Source of the DNA: a virus
Direction: 5' to 3' (one strand)
Virus record (IMG/VR): IMGVR_UViG_3300030329_003664
Coordinates: 1 to 38,914 of that record
Length of the DNA: 38,914 nt
In this document: positions 7,868 through 14,698 of the stretch, one piece after another
Numbering within the stretch: the stretch's first letter is position 1
Layout: every line of letters starts with the position of its first letter
The notes under the pieces: model-generated
What the model saw: the letters and a program-made list of their open reading frames with translations, nothing else
The model's database searches: none
What the model was told of the DNA's origin: nothing
Position numbers and translations under genes: made by a program

Positions 7868-9417
7868 GCGGTTACCCAACTCCTTGGTTTCTTTTTCTTT
7901 TTATACCATTCGCCTTTTTTCTGATCCATATCTTGAGGCGGATGTGAATATTTACATGCATAAGCTAACGCATCTATAGTATCATCATGCGCCATCCTTG
8001 GTCCAAATGTAATGATTTCTCGATGTAATTCATAATGATTTTTTTTCAAATGTATTTGCCCGACTGCAAATCTCTGTGCAAGTATCTCTTGAATCCTATC
8101 TCTTTTACTCATTCTATTGCCTGGAGGTTCAGGTTTAAAACTTACATCAAATATATTCCTTCTTCTCATTTCAGAATAAATAGCTTGAAATACAGGCTTA
8201 CTCATAGTAGTATCTTCTATTGTAAACATACTAGGATTATAAAATTCATTTAATTCAAATATATAATCTACAATACCCTTCTTACCTGTTCCTGGGATTC
8301 CCAATACTGGTAATGTTCTATTACGAACATAATCTAATACATATATATTATTATCAGGAGTAACTGCAATAGTAATTAATACGCTAAAGTCACTATTTCT
8401 TCTAGCACTATCGGTCGCTGGATCAACGCCAATAAATATATTACATGGCTTTGGATCATCCCCATCAGGAATAATAAACGTTAAACCACTATCTTTATCT
8501 TTTGTAAATGTACCATCCCAGAATTTAATATGATCTCTAGTAAATAATGAGTCCTCTTCACTCTGTACCTCCATCATATACTCTTGATAGAACTTATGTG
8601 GAGTTCCACTATCTGCATAGAATTTCTTTTTACGTTCCATCTCCTTGTGACCAAACCATGATGGCCACAAAGGAGTCCCATCTTCTTGCAACGCTTTATA
8701 TGTGATTACTTTCCAAGAATAATCTTTTTTCTCTTTTAAAGCCTGGTCATATCCAACAAGTATCTTTTGAATAAAAGAATCAAAATGCACGGGCGTACCA
8801 TTTATTCTTAATCTTCCAGTCTTCGGTTCCAGGGCGGGAAAAACCACTGCAGTAACGAGGTTCGCAATCTTGGCCCTACTCTCTGGAGTAACTGTGTTAT
8901 TTTCGTCTTCAAAATCATCAAGGACAATAAGATCATAACGCTTATGTAACTTAGCACCACCACGAATCCCAGACAGATTACTTTTGGAAATGAGTTTACA
9001 GTTGTTTTTGAGTTCAATATCATCTTCAGTCCACTTCCTTCCTTTTAGGTCTCCAAAATAATACTTAATTTTTTCATTATATTCAAGGTGATATTTAATA
9101 TAATCCAAATTAGGAACAGATATTTTACTAGATGCAGCTACCCAACCATAGAATAAAGGTTCATCTGCAAAACAAAAATCATGCATAATACTACATTTAG
9201 TTAATACTGTTTTACCATGACCTCTAGGTAGAATGACTGCTAACTGCCTATAACTATGATCATTAAGTGCATCACACACTTCATAATGAAAAAAAGGAGA
9301 CTCGCTCCTCATAAAATCATCTGGCAAGAATAATTTACCAAATGCTATTAAATCTGTATATGCTAATCTTAATTCTTCCTCAGCTTCAGAAATATTTCGA
9401 CTATTTATATTAGCCAT
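7864..9417 (-). CDS. terL: Terminase large subunit (packaging ATPase-nuclease)
   Basis: This 517-aa motor protein drives DNA into the prohead and cuts it. The ATPase domain has Walker A PRGHGKT (residues 64-70) and Walker B YDLIVLDDFED (161-171). The RNase H-like nuclease domain starts at FIGVDPATD (Asp332), with SMFTIEDTT (Glu401) and MAHDDTIDALAYA (Asp478/479 and Asp482) completing the acidic metal site. Length and order are normal for the family. The C-terminus is Lys-rich. The ATG overlaps the stop of a 35-aa gene (TAATG), and the stop overlaps the next start (ATGA). A TerS-like gene lies three genes upstream. Confidence 0.96.
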   Translation of the reverse strand: MANINSRNISEAEEELRLAYTDLIAFGKLFLPDDFMRSESPFFHYEVCDALNDHSYRQLAVILPRGHGKTVLTKCSIMHDFCFADEPLFYGWVAASSKISVPNLDYIKYHLEYNEKIKYYFGDLKGRKWTEDDIELKNNCKLISKSNLSGIRGGAKLHKRYDLIVLDDFEDENNTVTPESRAKIANLVTAVVFPALEPKTGRLRINGTPVHFDSFIQKILVGYDQALKEKKDYSWKVITYKALQEDGTPLWPSWFGHKEMERKKKFYADSGTPHKFYQEYMMEVQSEEDSLFTRDHIKFWDGTFTKDKDSGLTFIIPDGDDPKPCNIFIGVDPATDSARRNSDFSVLITIAVTPDNNIYVLDYVRNRTLPVLGIPGTGKKGIVDYIFELNEFYNPSMFTIEDTTMSKPVFQAIYSEMRRRNIFDVSFKPEPPGNRMSKRDRIQEILAQRFAVGQIHLKKNHYELHREIITFGPRMAHDDTIDALAYACKYSHPPQDMDQKKGEWYKKKKKPRSWVTA

Positions 9418-9524
9418 TATTCAAATGAAAGCATATCGTCAACTACGTCATCTACTATCTTGCCACTACCATAATATCCATGTTTTTTAAATTGATCATA
9501 TTTATATCTACTTCCTTTTGCCAC
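9417..9524 (-). CDS. Tiny hypothetical protein upstream of terL
   Basis: This 35-aa frame starts with GTG at 9524, one base after the preceding stop, and ends in a TAATG overlap with terL. It reads MAKGSRYKYDQFKKHGYYGS then an acidic tail, DDVVDDMLSFE. It fills an otherwise empty 108-base gap. The coupled arrangement matches all neighbouring joints, which is the main reason to accept it. A weak GAAGG ribosome-binding site precedes it. Function unknown. Confidence 0.6.
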   Translation of the reverse strand: MAKGSRYKYDQFKKHGYYGSGKIVDDVVDDMLSFE

Positions 9525-9525
9525 A

Positions 9526-9840
9526 CTAAATACCTTCTTTCTTAGCTACTTTATTTACAGCCCTTAGATTTTTTAAAATATATTTTTTTTCCATATTAGT
9601 ATGTTCTTTAAGCTCACCTCTTTTTTTAGCTTCTTCATATGCATCCGTAGGATTTAATTTAACCCTCTCTAATGTTTCCACTCCAGTGTCGTAATTAAAA
9701 AAAACAGTAGGCCATGTATAATATATACCATCAATCTCTCTAAAAACTAAAAATCCATCATCCTTGGTCTCATGCTCAAAATCATAAGATCCTGCAGGGA
9801 TCATGCTATCCATAATATTATCTTCAATTCTATTTGTCAT
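9526..9840 (-). CDS. Hypothetical protein in packaging cluster
   Basis: This 104-aa protein uses the ATG at 9840 (MTNRIEDNIMDSMIPAGSYD). An in-frame extension to 9906 would overlap the upstream gene by 56 bases and lacks a convincing ribosome-binding site. The middle reads FLVFREIDGIYYTWPTVFFN, a beta-rich stretch. The last 30 residues are Lys-rich and helical. No known family is recognised. It may act in packaging or head completion, given its place between the terminase subunits. Confidence 0.65.
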   Translation of the reverse strand: MTNRIEDNIMDSMIPAGSYDFEHETKDDGFLVFREIDGIYYTWPTVFFNYDTGVETLERVKLNPTDAYEEAKKRGELKEHTNMEKKYILKNLRAVNKVAKKEGI

Positions 9841-9850
9841 AAATTCTTTT

Positions 9851-10225
9851 TTACTTACCTTGCCACCAACCTCTAATTCCACTTGCTGCTTTAGAAAAAG
9901 GATCATCTGCTTGACCTACTTCGTACCAATACATCTCTATATCATCATTTGTATTTAATTGCCATCTATGAATAGCTCCGTCAGTAATTGGACCACGCAT
10001 ACCATCTACTAAATGTGGTTCTAAGTATCCAAGTTCTACTAATCTTATTTGGGCTTTATGAACATCTTCAGGAGTTGCATTATTATCTATCATTCTAGTT
10101 ACCTTATTAAAAATAACTGATGTATCTACATCCCACTCTGTTTCTTTTGCTGCTTTTGATCCTCTAGGAAGAGTTGTAGAATAATATGTTCTAAAATCCA
10201 TATCTCCTATTCTTTCATTTGCCAT
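9851..10225 (-). CDS. Protein with peptidoglycan-binding-like domain
   Basis: This 124-aa protein contains AQIRLVELGYLEPHLVDGMR then GPITDGAIHRWQLN (about residues 58-92). This follows the PG_binding_1 pattern of 'lQ..L..lGy....vDG..Gp.T..Ai..fQ'. Such helical repeats bind cell-wall peptidoglycan and are often fused to lysis enzymes, but here there is no catalytic domain. The C-terminus is Trp-rich (GIRGWWQGK). It overlaps the TerS-like gene by 11 bases. It could be a virion wall-binding factor or a cofactor for the stand-alone endolysin encoded downstream. The domain call is fairly sure; the role is inferred. Confidence 0.7.
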   Translation of the reverse strand: MANERIGDMDFRTYYSTTLPRGSKAAKETEWDVDTSVIFNKVTRMIDNNATPEDVHKAQIRLVELGYLEPHLVDGMRGPITDGAIHRWQLNTNDDIEMYWYEVGQADDPFSKAASGIRGWWQGK

Positions 10226-10949
10226 CCGATAATTCCTTTCTCTCTACACTTTTCAATTGCTCTTTACTGAAGCCCTGGAATACTGCTCCTGATACCTGCT
10301 GCACACTTGTTTTAGTCTTATCCTCTAGATCTAATATGTCGGATAACTTGAATAATGCTTTCAACTTCGTATCATCCTTCTGAGCAGTCTGAGCAAGAAT
10401 CTTTATGCCTTCAAGCACACCCTTAGGATCAATACCCAGTTCTTCCATGATAGGCTTCAATTCTTCTTTCATAGCAGTTTTTATCCTTTCTGTTCTAATT
10501 AACTGGGCTGCTTTAATATTAGCATACCTAGGATTATTAGTAGGAAAGACCTTCATGTATGCTTCTTTAGGGTCCATTCCCTTAGCCAAATTTAATACAA
10601 ATAATTCTTCTTTACTATTAAGTTTTTTCCTAACCTCTACTGATTCCTCAGGACTGAGAGTCCCACCAAGAGAATAAATGTTATTTCTTTTAGAAGTGTC
10701 AAGCTTATTTCTCTTATTAACAAGAAAGGTGCCTGTGCAAGTACCTATATAATCTACTTGACGCACCTTACCCTTCGACTTCAACATAATACCCTTTCTA
10801 AGTATCTGAATAATACAACCATCATCGGCTAACACCCAGTCGCCTATTTGGCCATCTCTCCAGTCTCTTAAATAGTGTATATCTTGAGGCAGTTCATCAG
10901 CATTATCAAATACTGTATGTTCTATTTTATTTACTTTATATGTTCTCAT
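10215..10949 (-). CDS. terS: Probable terminase small subunit
   Basis: The 244-aa start at ATG 10949 has GGAG ten bases upstream; a TTG nine bases earlier is too close to that site. Residues of about 90-200 look like Terminase_2-type TerS: SKEELFVLNLAKGMDPKEAY then MKVFPTNNPRYANIKAAQLI, a helix-turn-helix-like order, then a helical oligomerisation part (ELGIDPKGVLEGIKILAQTA). The first 85 residues form an extra beta-rich domain (WVLADDGCIIQILRKG) not typical of TerS. TerS recognises phage DNA and loads it onto TerL. Position in the packaging cluster agrees. Confidence 0.7.
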   Translation of the reverse strand: MRTYKVNKIEHTVFDNADELPQDIHYLRDWRDGQIGDWVLADDGCIIQILRKGIMLKSKGKVRQVDYIGTCTGTFLVNKRNKLDTSKRNNIYSLGGTLSPEESVEVRKKLNSKEELFVLNLAKGMDPKEAYMKVFPTNNPRYANIKAAQLIRTERIKTAMKEELKPIMEELGIDPKGVLEGIKILAQTAQKDDTKLKALFKLSDILDLEDKTKTSVQQVSGAVFQGFSKEQLKSVERKELSDGK

Positions 10950-10981
10950 TACAGTCAAACTCCGTCAGGATGTTTGGATTT

Positions 10982-11164
10982 CTAAGTGATGCCCATTGTT
11001 CCATCTAAAAGATAATCAGCAAGTTCATCCTCTAATTCATACTCTTTATCATCAATAGTTAATGTAGCCTTAGAGTTTTCTATATATTCTTGTATATATT
11101 TTATCTCTTCTGATATAGGATCGTATCCAATTTTAAGTACATACTCTTTTACATCTTTTGCCAT
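10982..11164 (-). CDS. Small acidic hypothetical protein, first of leftward operon
   Basis: This 60-aa acidic protein ends in ELEDELADYLLDGTMGIT. It has a strong AAGGAG site before its ATG. It is the first gene read leftward from the divergent control region, so it heads the packaging and head operon. Its size and the TIDDKEYELEDELADYLLDG pattern suggest a small folded domain. I recognise no family. Confidence 0.75.
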   Translation of the reverse strand: MAKDVKEYVLKIGYDPISEEIKYIQEYIENSKATLTIDDKEYELEDELADYLLDGTMGIT

Positions 11165-11270
11165 ACAATCTCCTTAGTTTAATGTGTAGTTCCCCCCTGA
11201 TTAGCAAAAACCCATTTTTTTCTCTTAACCTTACACTTCCTTAAAGCCAGTAATTTCTCCCATACTCTAA

Positions 11271-11279
11271 TTTATAGCA
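11271..11279 (-). promoter_or_regulatory. Candidate leftward extended -10 promoter
   Basis: On the minus strand this reads TGCTATAAA, an extended -10 box (TGn + TATAAA). It lies about 100 bases upstream of the first leftward gene. No good -35 hexamer is seen, which extended -10 promoters can tolerate. Confidence 0.35.
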
Positions 11280-11536
11280 AGGCAATTTGTACCAGTTGTA
11301 GGGGAAATCTCTTGATCCTATATGGAGAGCAACCCCACGTCTAACCCCCACAGCAGAACGATTCGCACGGGTACTGTTTGGGTGATAATCTTACGATTAC
11401 TGATAGGTTAATATATATTAAAAAGTAGTACGATGCAAGAAGGTTTCAAAATTATAGCATTTTATCGTGTGGTGTTATTATATAAGGTACCCCCCTACCG
11501 TGGGATTTTCACTATCGTATTTTCGTTATTTTTGAT

Positions 11537-11564
11537 TTGATTTTTTTTGGTTTGTTTTGATAAT
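11537..11564 (+). promoter_or_regulatory. Candidate rightward sigma70-like promoter
   Basis: TTGATT (11537-11542) and GATAAT (11559-11564) are separated by 16 bases, close to consensus -35 and -10 boxes. A T-tract fills the spacer. Transcription would begin near 11571, leaving a short leader with AAGGAG before the ATG at 11591. Confidence 0.45.
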
Positions 11565-11590
11565 AATTAATTAATTCAAGGAGAAATACA

Positions 11591-11941
11591 ATGGGAGTAG
11601 TAATAAATAAAGGTAGGACTTGGACTCAAAGACTAAGAATGAATGGTGATGCTGCTGAGATTGATACTAGTAATGATGTTGATCTAGCTGTCAAGGCTAA
11701 TGTGATTAGGGCTTTGAATAATGGTGATATGGAGACTGTAGTTAATCTACAATCTATTGCTGGTTCCTTTACTGAAAAAGGTAATCAAGCTGCTGTTAAG
11801 GTTGGCACTACTACTATCACTGAGTTGACTGATGCTAATGGTGTGGTTCATGAAGTAGAAGATAACCCTTCATTGGTTAGTACTTATATTGCTAGTGGTA
11901 TGACTATTACTGGTACTAAGTCAATTGATATTATGAGATAA
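11591..11941 (+). CDS. First rightward early protein, unknown
   Basis: This 116-aa protein is rich in Val, Thr, Asn and Ala with alternating residues (for example AAVKVGTTTITELTDANGVV), suggesting a beta-rich fold. It has no Cys, membrane segment or catalytic motif. The start has CAAGGAG eight bases upstream. It has its own promoter candidate upstream and a good terminator immediately downstream, so it is probably a stand-alone transcript. Codon use looks more GC-balanced (GCTGCT, GGTGAT) than the small genes that follow, which could mean high expression. I do not recognise the family. The DNA-end-proximal position suggests an early host-interaction or structural role. Confidence 0.8.
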   Translation: MGVVINKGRTWTQRLRMNGDAAEIDTSNDVDLAVKANVIRALNNGDMETVVNLQSIAGSFTEKGNQAAVKVGTTTITELTDANGVVHEVEDNPSLVSTYIASGMTITGTKSIDIMR

Positions 11942-11947
11942 GTAATT

Positions 11948-11969
11948 GGGGGATTAATTTCCCCCTTTT
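11948..11969 (+). terminator. Rho-independent terminator after first early gene
   Basis: GGGGGA (11948-11953) pairs with TCCCCC (11960-11965) around a six-base loop and is followed by TTTT, then ATTT. It starts six bases after the stop at 11941. Confidence 0.85.
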
Positions 11970-12048
11970 ATTTAATTTATTGTTATTTATTGTAAGTAAT
12001 GATATAACACATGCCGACTACATACTAAATTAGGCGTACATCACATAT

Positions 12049-12054
12049 TATAAT
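12049..12054 (+). promoter_or_regulatory. Candidate -10 box before structured leader
   Basis: TATAAT is a perfect -10 hexamer. No good -35 is seen at the expected distance. Transcription from it would start near 12061, just before the first hairpin of the leader that follows. Confidence 0.4.
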
Positions 12055-12060
12055 ATAAAC

Positions 12061-12251
12061 TTATACCAAACTAAGACTTGGTAAATATTTGCAAACTCTT
12101 AGGCTTGATCAGCTTAAGTGCACCAAGGAGCTATGCATTCTAACGGGTGTGAGGCTTAATGGGTAGGTAAGGTTGTGGTCTAGACATCACGTAATCCAAT
12201 GTGTCCTTACCTTTTAGAATTAACAATAAAATTAACAAAAAGGAGTTGACA
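12061..12251 (+). ncRNA. Structured 5' leader with alternative hairpins
   Basis: This gene-free leader can form several stems. TACCAA 12064-12069 pairs with TTGGTA 12078-12083. CTTAGGCT 12098-12105 pairs with AGCTTAAG 12111-12118 (one G-U) around loop TGATC. GGTAAGG 12166-12172 pairs with CCTTACC 12205-12211 and is followed by TTTT. CTTGGT 12077-12082 can instead pair with ACCAAG 12122-12127, which excludes the first hairpin. The last stem plus T-run resembles an intrinsic terminator about 40 bases before the next start, so attenuation is possible. The stems were found by eye. Confidence 0.5.
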
Positions 12252-12488
12252 ATGCAAATTAAAGATAGATTAGTACAAATAAGAAATGTTCAATATAATA
12301 CTAGAAATATAGTATCATTCTATAAATATCAGAATCCTGCTACAAAGAAATTCTTTATAGTTCTTACTCTTGTAGCTGCAACTGATACAGGGAGTAATGT
12401 ATTTAATGTATTATATGATAATGAGAAGCAAAGAGATAATAGTTATAACTCTATATTAGATGCTTTTGGTAGTTGGTCTGATATGTAA
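12252..12488 (+). CDS. Small hypothetical early protein
   Basis: The ATG at 12252 follows AAAAAGGAG by six bases; a longer frame to 12201 uses a GTG inside the leader stem and is unlikely. The 78-aa product reads MQIKDRLVQIRNVQYNTRNI and continues with KFFIVLTLVAATDTGSNVFN. It looks like a small beta-alpha domain, with no membrane segment long enough to count. The preceding leader may regulate it. The next gene begins 22 bases after its stop with the same ribosome-binding-site pattern. Function unknown. Confidence 0.75.
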   Translation: MQIKDRLVQIRNVQYNTRNIVSFYKYQNPATKKFFIVLTLVAATDTGSNVFNVLYDNEKQRDNSYNSILDAFGSWSDM

Positions 12489-12509
12489 TTAACAACAAAG
12501 GAGTTGATG

Positions 12510-12692
12510 ATGGTATTAAACAAAGAAGATGTAAAGATAGTAAAGGTTATGACAGCTAAACGAAATAGATTAGCCAATAGACTAAACTATCGAAGAAGAC
12601 AAAGGATCTTAAAACAAGCTGCTTATGGATGCTGGTGGATTGAAGAGTATTTCAGTCAAGATGCTAAATACAAAACAAGGAGTGCCAAATGA
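12510..12692 (+). CDS. Small basic hypothetical protein
   Basis: The ATG at 12510 stands six bases after AAAGGAG, the same spacing as the preceding gene; earlier TTG and ATG codons are too close to the site. The 60-aa product is Arg/Lys-rich in the middle (RLANRLNYRRRQRILKQAAY) and aromatic later (GCWWIEEYF), which suggests nucleic-acid binding. Its TGA overlaps the next ATG (ATGA). Confidence 0.7.
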   Translation: MVLNKEDVKIVKVMTAKRNRLANRLNYRRRQRILKQAAYGCWWIEEYFSQDAKYKTRSAK

Positions 12693-12835
12693 TAGAGTTT
12701 CTAGTAATGTTTTTTGGACCAATTATATTGATAATAGGTAGTATAATGATGTTTCCTAGGTTATTGCCTAGAGATGATGATGGTGATTCACAAGCAATAC
12801 ATAGTAAAGTAAAAAAAGAAAAGGAGAGATTATGA
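12689..12835 (+). CDS. Small single-span membrane protein
   Basis: This 48-aa frame begins in an ATGA overlap and ends in an overlap with the next gene. Residues 4-23 (FLVMFFGPIILIIGSIMMFP) form one clear membrane span, followed by an acidic then basic cytoplasmic tail. Too small to assign; an early membrane-acting or holin-like role is possible. Confidence 0.6.
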   Translation: MIEFLVMFFGPIILIIGSIMMFPRLLPRDDDGDSQAIHSKVKKEKERL

Positions 12836-13119
12836 AAGTAAAGTTTACAAAAGTAAATGAAGATTGGGTTGAGATAGAATTAGATGATTTGATGTTACAA
12901 TTCGCTAAAGCTATTATTAATTTATTGAATCCTTTGTATATATATGAAGAGAGGCCTCATTTATACTCTAATGATTATGAAGAATCAGTTGAAGTAAAGC
13001 TTGAAGGTATTGATGATCATATAGCATATGATGATGTGCAACAGTTTCTAGATATATTTGAAGATACTTATGAAAAATATGGCAATAAACTTCTTGAAGC
13101 TAAGAATGATGTAAAATAA
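12832..13119 (+). CDS. Acidic small early protein
   Basis: This 95-aa acidic protein begins MKVKFTKVNEDWVEIELDDL. It has a helical FAKAIINLLNPLY segment and an acidic C-terminal half (DDVQQFLDIFEDTYEKYGNK). The AAAAGGAG site lies inside the previous gene, and the genes overlap by four bases. The strong negative charge could mimic DNA or bind a basic host partner, but no family is recognised. Confidence 0.75.
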   Translation: MKVKFTKVNEDWVEIELDDLMLQFAKAIINLLNPLYIYEERPHLYSNDYEESVEVKLEGIDDHIAYDDVQQFLDIFEDTYEKYGNKLLEAKNDVK

Positions 13120-13138
13120 ATAATTGTCAACCCAACGA

Positions 13139-13196
13139 GTGAGCCCTACCAGATACAGAGGTGTAAAAACCAGAAGTTGCTGTGGGGCAAACTCAC
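13139..13196 (+). ncRNA. Small structured leader hairpin
   Basis: GTGAG 13139-13143 pairs with CTCAC 13192-13196. The stem continues as CCCTAC 13144-13149 with GTGGGG 13182-13187 (one G-U), around an inner GGT/ACC hairpin (13160-13162, 13169-13171). The ribosome-binding site AAAGGAG of the next gene follows seven bases later. It sits in an 95-base gap. It may be a translational control element. Confidence 0.5.
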
Positions 13197-13214
13197 CAAT
13201 TAAAGGAGAATAAA

Positions 13215-13736
13215 ATGGGCTATGATTTACATGGAGTTAATCCAAAAGAGTATGATAAAAAAGACTATCCTATGCTAACTAAATGGGAACATAAAAGTTG
13301 GGATGAACGTAGGGAAGAAATGCCTGAAGATGAAGAAGATCAATATTGGTCAGAGATGAGTAAGAGAGATAAATCGACTGGTGCATATTTTAGATCAAAT
13401 GTATGGTGGTGGCGACAATTATGGAACTTTACTTGTCAAATATGTGATGATGTGATGGATACATGGCAAATAGATGCTGGTCACGGTAATGATGGTATTG
13501 AAATAGATGAAGAAACATGTGCTGAAATGGTTCCTCTCATGAAAGAAGCTATTAAAGATGGCACAGCAGCTAAGTATGAAGAAGATGTCACAGAGTATAT
13601 TGATAGTGTTGAAAAGGACAAGAATGGATGGCCTAAAGATGAAGAACAAGTCTGGGCTAATTATCCATTTAGTAAAGAGTTCTTTGAAGAGTTCACTACC
13701 TTCGTAGAAAGAAGTGGTGGATTCACAATAGATTAA
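13215..13736 (+). CDS. MGYDLHG-type conserved phage protein
   Basis: The ATG at 13215 follows AAAGGAG by six bases; a GTG extension to 13182 would begin inside the leader stem. The 173-aa product opens MGYDLHGVNPKE and has a Trp-rich core, YFRSNVWWWRQLWNFTCQIC. This matches the 'MGYD..G.NP ... YFR.NVW.WRPL' phage family that I know only as uncharacterised. It is strongly acidic, with helical parts at both ends. Two Cys in CQIC could bind metal but there is no second pair. It lies between two structured RNA regions. Confidence 0.8.
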   Translation: MGYDLHGVNPKEYDKKDYPMLTKWEHKSWDERREEMPEDEEDQYWSEMSKRDKSTGAYFRSNVWWWRQLWNFTCQICDDVMDTWQIDAGHGNDGIEIDEETCAEMVPLMKEAIKDGTAAKYEEDVTEYIDSVEKDKNGWPKDEEQVWANYPFSKEFFEEFTTFVERSGGFTID

Positions 13737-13742
13737 ACTTAG

Positions 13743-14195
13743 TCCAACCTGAAATTCTTTTCATTAAGTATCAGGGTATGGATTATCACGTGGGGGAGTT
13801 TCCGAGTTGATCCAGGAATCGATCAGAGTATCAACGGGCAGACTCCCAAAGTTTGATGCAATCATGTCAGTCACGGACTTTACAGCAATGTAAGTATGTC
13901 TAAGAGAACCTGTATGGCGTTTCATAGTCTAGATTAAATACGCGTCGCTATGGAATTGCATTGATTGCATCATTAATTTAGCTAAAATCCCTACGCTAGT
14001 CCAATAAGTAGCTACTAAATGCAGGTATAAGAACTAGCATTGGTCCTGTCAAGTGTAGGGTGAAAATTAGGTAGTGCCAGGGACAGTTGTCTGAAGGTGT
14101 TATCTTGTCGAAAAGGAATAAGGTGGATATTGACAGGCGAGTAGTCGTTCAAACCGAAAGGGAGTTAGCACTACTAACGAGGGTCAAGCCACCTT
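13743..14195 (+). ncRNA. Large structured non-coding RNA candidate
   Basis: No credible frame exists in this 490-base gap, yet long complementary segments abound. P1: TCCA 13743-13746/TGGA 13779-13782 with CCTGA/TCAGG inside. P2: GGGAGT 13794-13799/ACTCCC 13842-13847 with TTGAT/ATCAA inside. P3: TGATGCAATCA 13854-13864/TGATTGCATCA 13962-13972, enclosing TTACA-GCAA-TGTAA and CATAG/CTATG hairpins. P4: CCCTACGCT 13989-13997/AGTGTAGGG 14052-14060. P5: GTAGTGC 14071-14077/GCACTAC 14168-14174. P6: AAGGTGG 14120-14126/CCACCTT 14189-14195. P5 and P6 cross, so a pseudoknot is possible. Two GNRA-type tetraloops (GCAA, GAAA) are present. Hand count gives about 41% G+C over 13741-14160, above most neighbouring genes. 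It does not match tRNA, tmRNA or the group I core as I know them. Confidence 0.7.
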
Positions 14196-14235
14196 TATTT
14201 CTATATCTATAAATATCAACATAAGGAGTAAAACG

Positions 14236-14547
14236 ATGGAATTATTAACTAAATCAATAAAAAAAGAAGCAGAGAAACAATTTGAGAATGGTAGTGATTT
14301 TAGCCAGAAAGTAGTAGCTAAGTTCTTTGATCCTGTTGGTAGTTGGACATGGTATTTAATGAATAAAGATCCAGAATCAGGATATTGCTGGGGTATTGTA
14401 GATGGAATGGCTGTTGAAATGGGGTCATTTATGATAGAAGAACTTGAAGAGTATACAGGACATTTTGGACTAGGTATTGAAAGAGATACATCATTTAAAC
14501 CAGTTGAAGCTAAGATTGTATGGGAGAAATTAAATGCGCGCAACTGA
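14236..14547 (+). CDS. DUF2958 family protein
   Basis: This 103-aa protein fits DUF2958: KVVAKFFDPVGSWTWYLMNK (residues 25-44), then the acidic DP.SGYCWGIVDGMAVEMGSF, then ELEEYTGHFGLGIERDTSF near 75-95. The family is short and common on plasmids and phages, without a known biochemical role. The start has TAAGGAG eight bases upstream. It follows the large RNA element directly and overlaps the next gene by 14 bases. Confidence 0.85.
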   Translation: MELLTKSIKKEAEKQFENGSDFSQKVVAKFFDPVGSWTWYLMNKDPESGYCWGIVDGMAVEMGSFMIEELEEYTGHFGLGIERDTSFKPVEAKIVWEKLNARN

Positions 14548-14698
14548 GTTTATAGATTATATCACTAGAACAGATGTTCATTTAGGTAGGAATGTAAAAC
14601 CTGAAGAATATACTCATATAACTATAAGAATGATTCATAAACGACAACGGTATGAATATCAAAAACAAAGGAGAAAAGATGAATGTAATAACTATTGA
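14534..14698 (+). CDS. Small basic hypothetical protein
   Basis: This 54-aa frame (MRATEFIDYITRTDVHLGRN) starts 14 bases before the preceding stop and ends 20 bases into the next gene. The C-terminal half is basic (HKRQRYEYQKQRRKDEC). It fills the space between two supported genes. There is no clear ribosome-binding site beyond GGGAG inside the previous gene. Confidence 0.5.
   Translation: MRATEFIDYITRTDVHLGRNVKPEEYTHITIRMIHKRQRYEYQKQRRKDECNNY

Larger units (their letters stand above)
11165..11590. promoter_or_regulatory. Divergent control region with several hairpins
   Basis: This 426-base gap separates leftward and rightward genes and holds no convincing frame. I can pair GGGG 11301-11304 with CCCC 11333-11336 around an inner CTCT/AGAG stem. 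ACAG 11350-11353 pairs with CTGT 11374-11377. TAATC 11386-11390 pairs with GATTA 11395-11399 around a four-base loop. Runs of C (11193-11198, 11345-11349, 11490-11495) and T (11541-11548) are prominent. Promoter candidates on both strands are listed separately. It may also hold an origin or a virion-polymerase entry site, but nothing here proves that. Confidence 0.6.

Noticed and set aside
9841-9906. Longer N-terminus for the 104-aa protein
   Set aside because: It would overlap the upstream gene by 56 bases without a convincing ribosome-binding site.
11350-11377. tRNA-like arm with CGATTCGCACG
   Set aside because: The loop lacks the conserved A after the purine, and there is no acceptor stem.
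12201-12251. Longer N-terminus for the 78-aa protein
   Set aside because: The GTG lies in a leader stem, while the ATG at 12252 has a well-placed AAGGAG.
14144-14160. TTCAAAC loop resembling a tRNA T-arm
   Set aside because: Only three of five stem pairs form, and no acceptor, anticodon or D arms can be built around it.
13741-14200. Group I intron
   Set aside because: I do not find the P7/R and S core sequences, and neither flank joins an interrupted gene.
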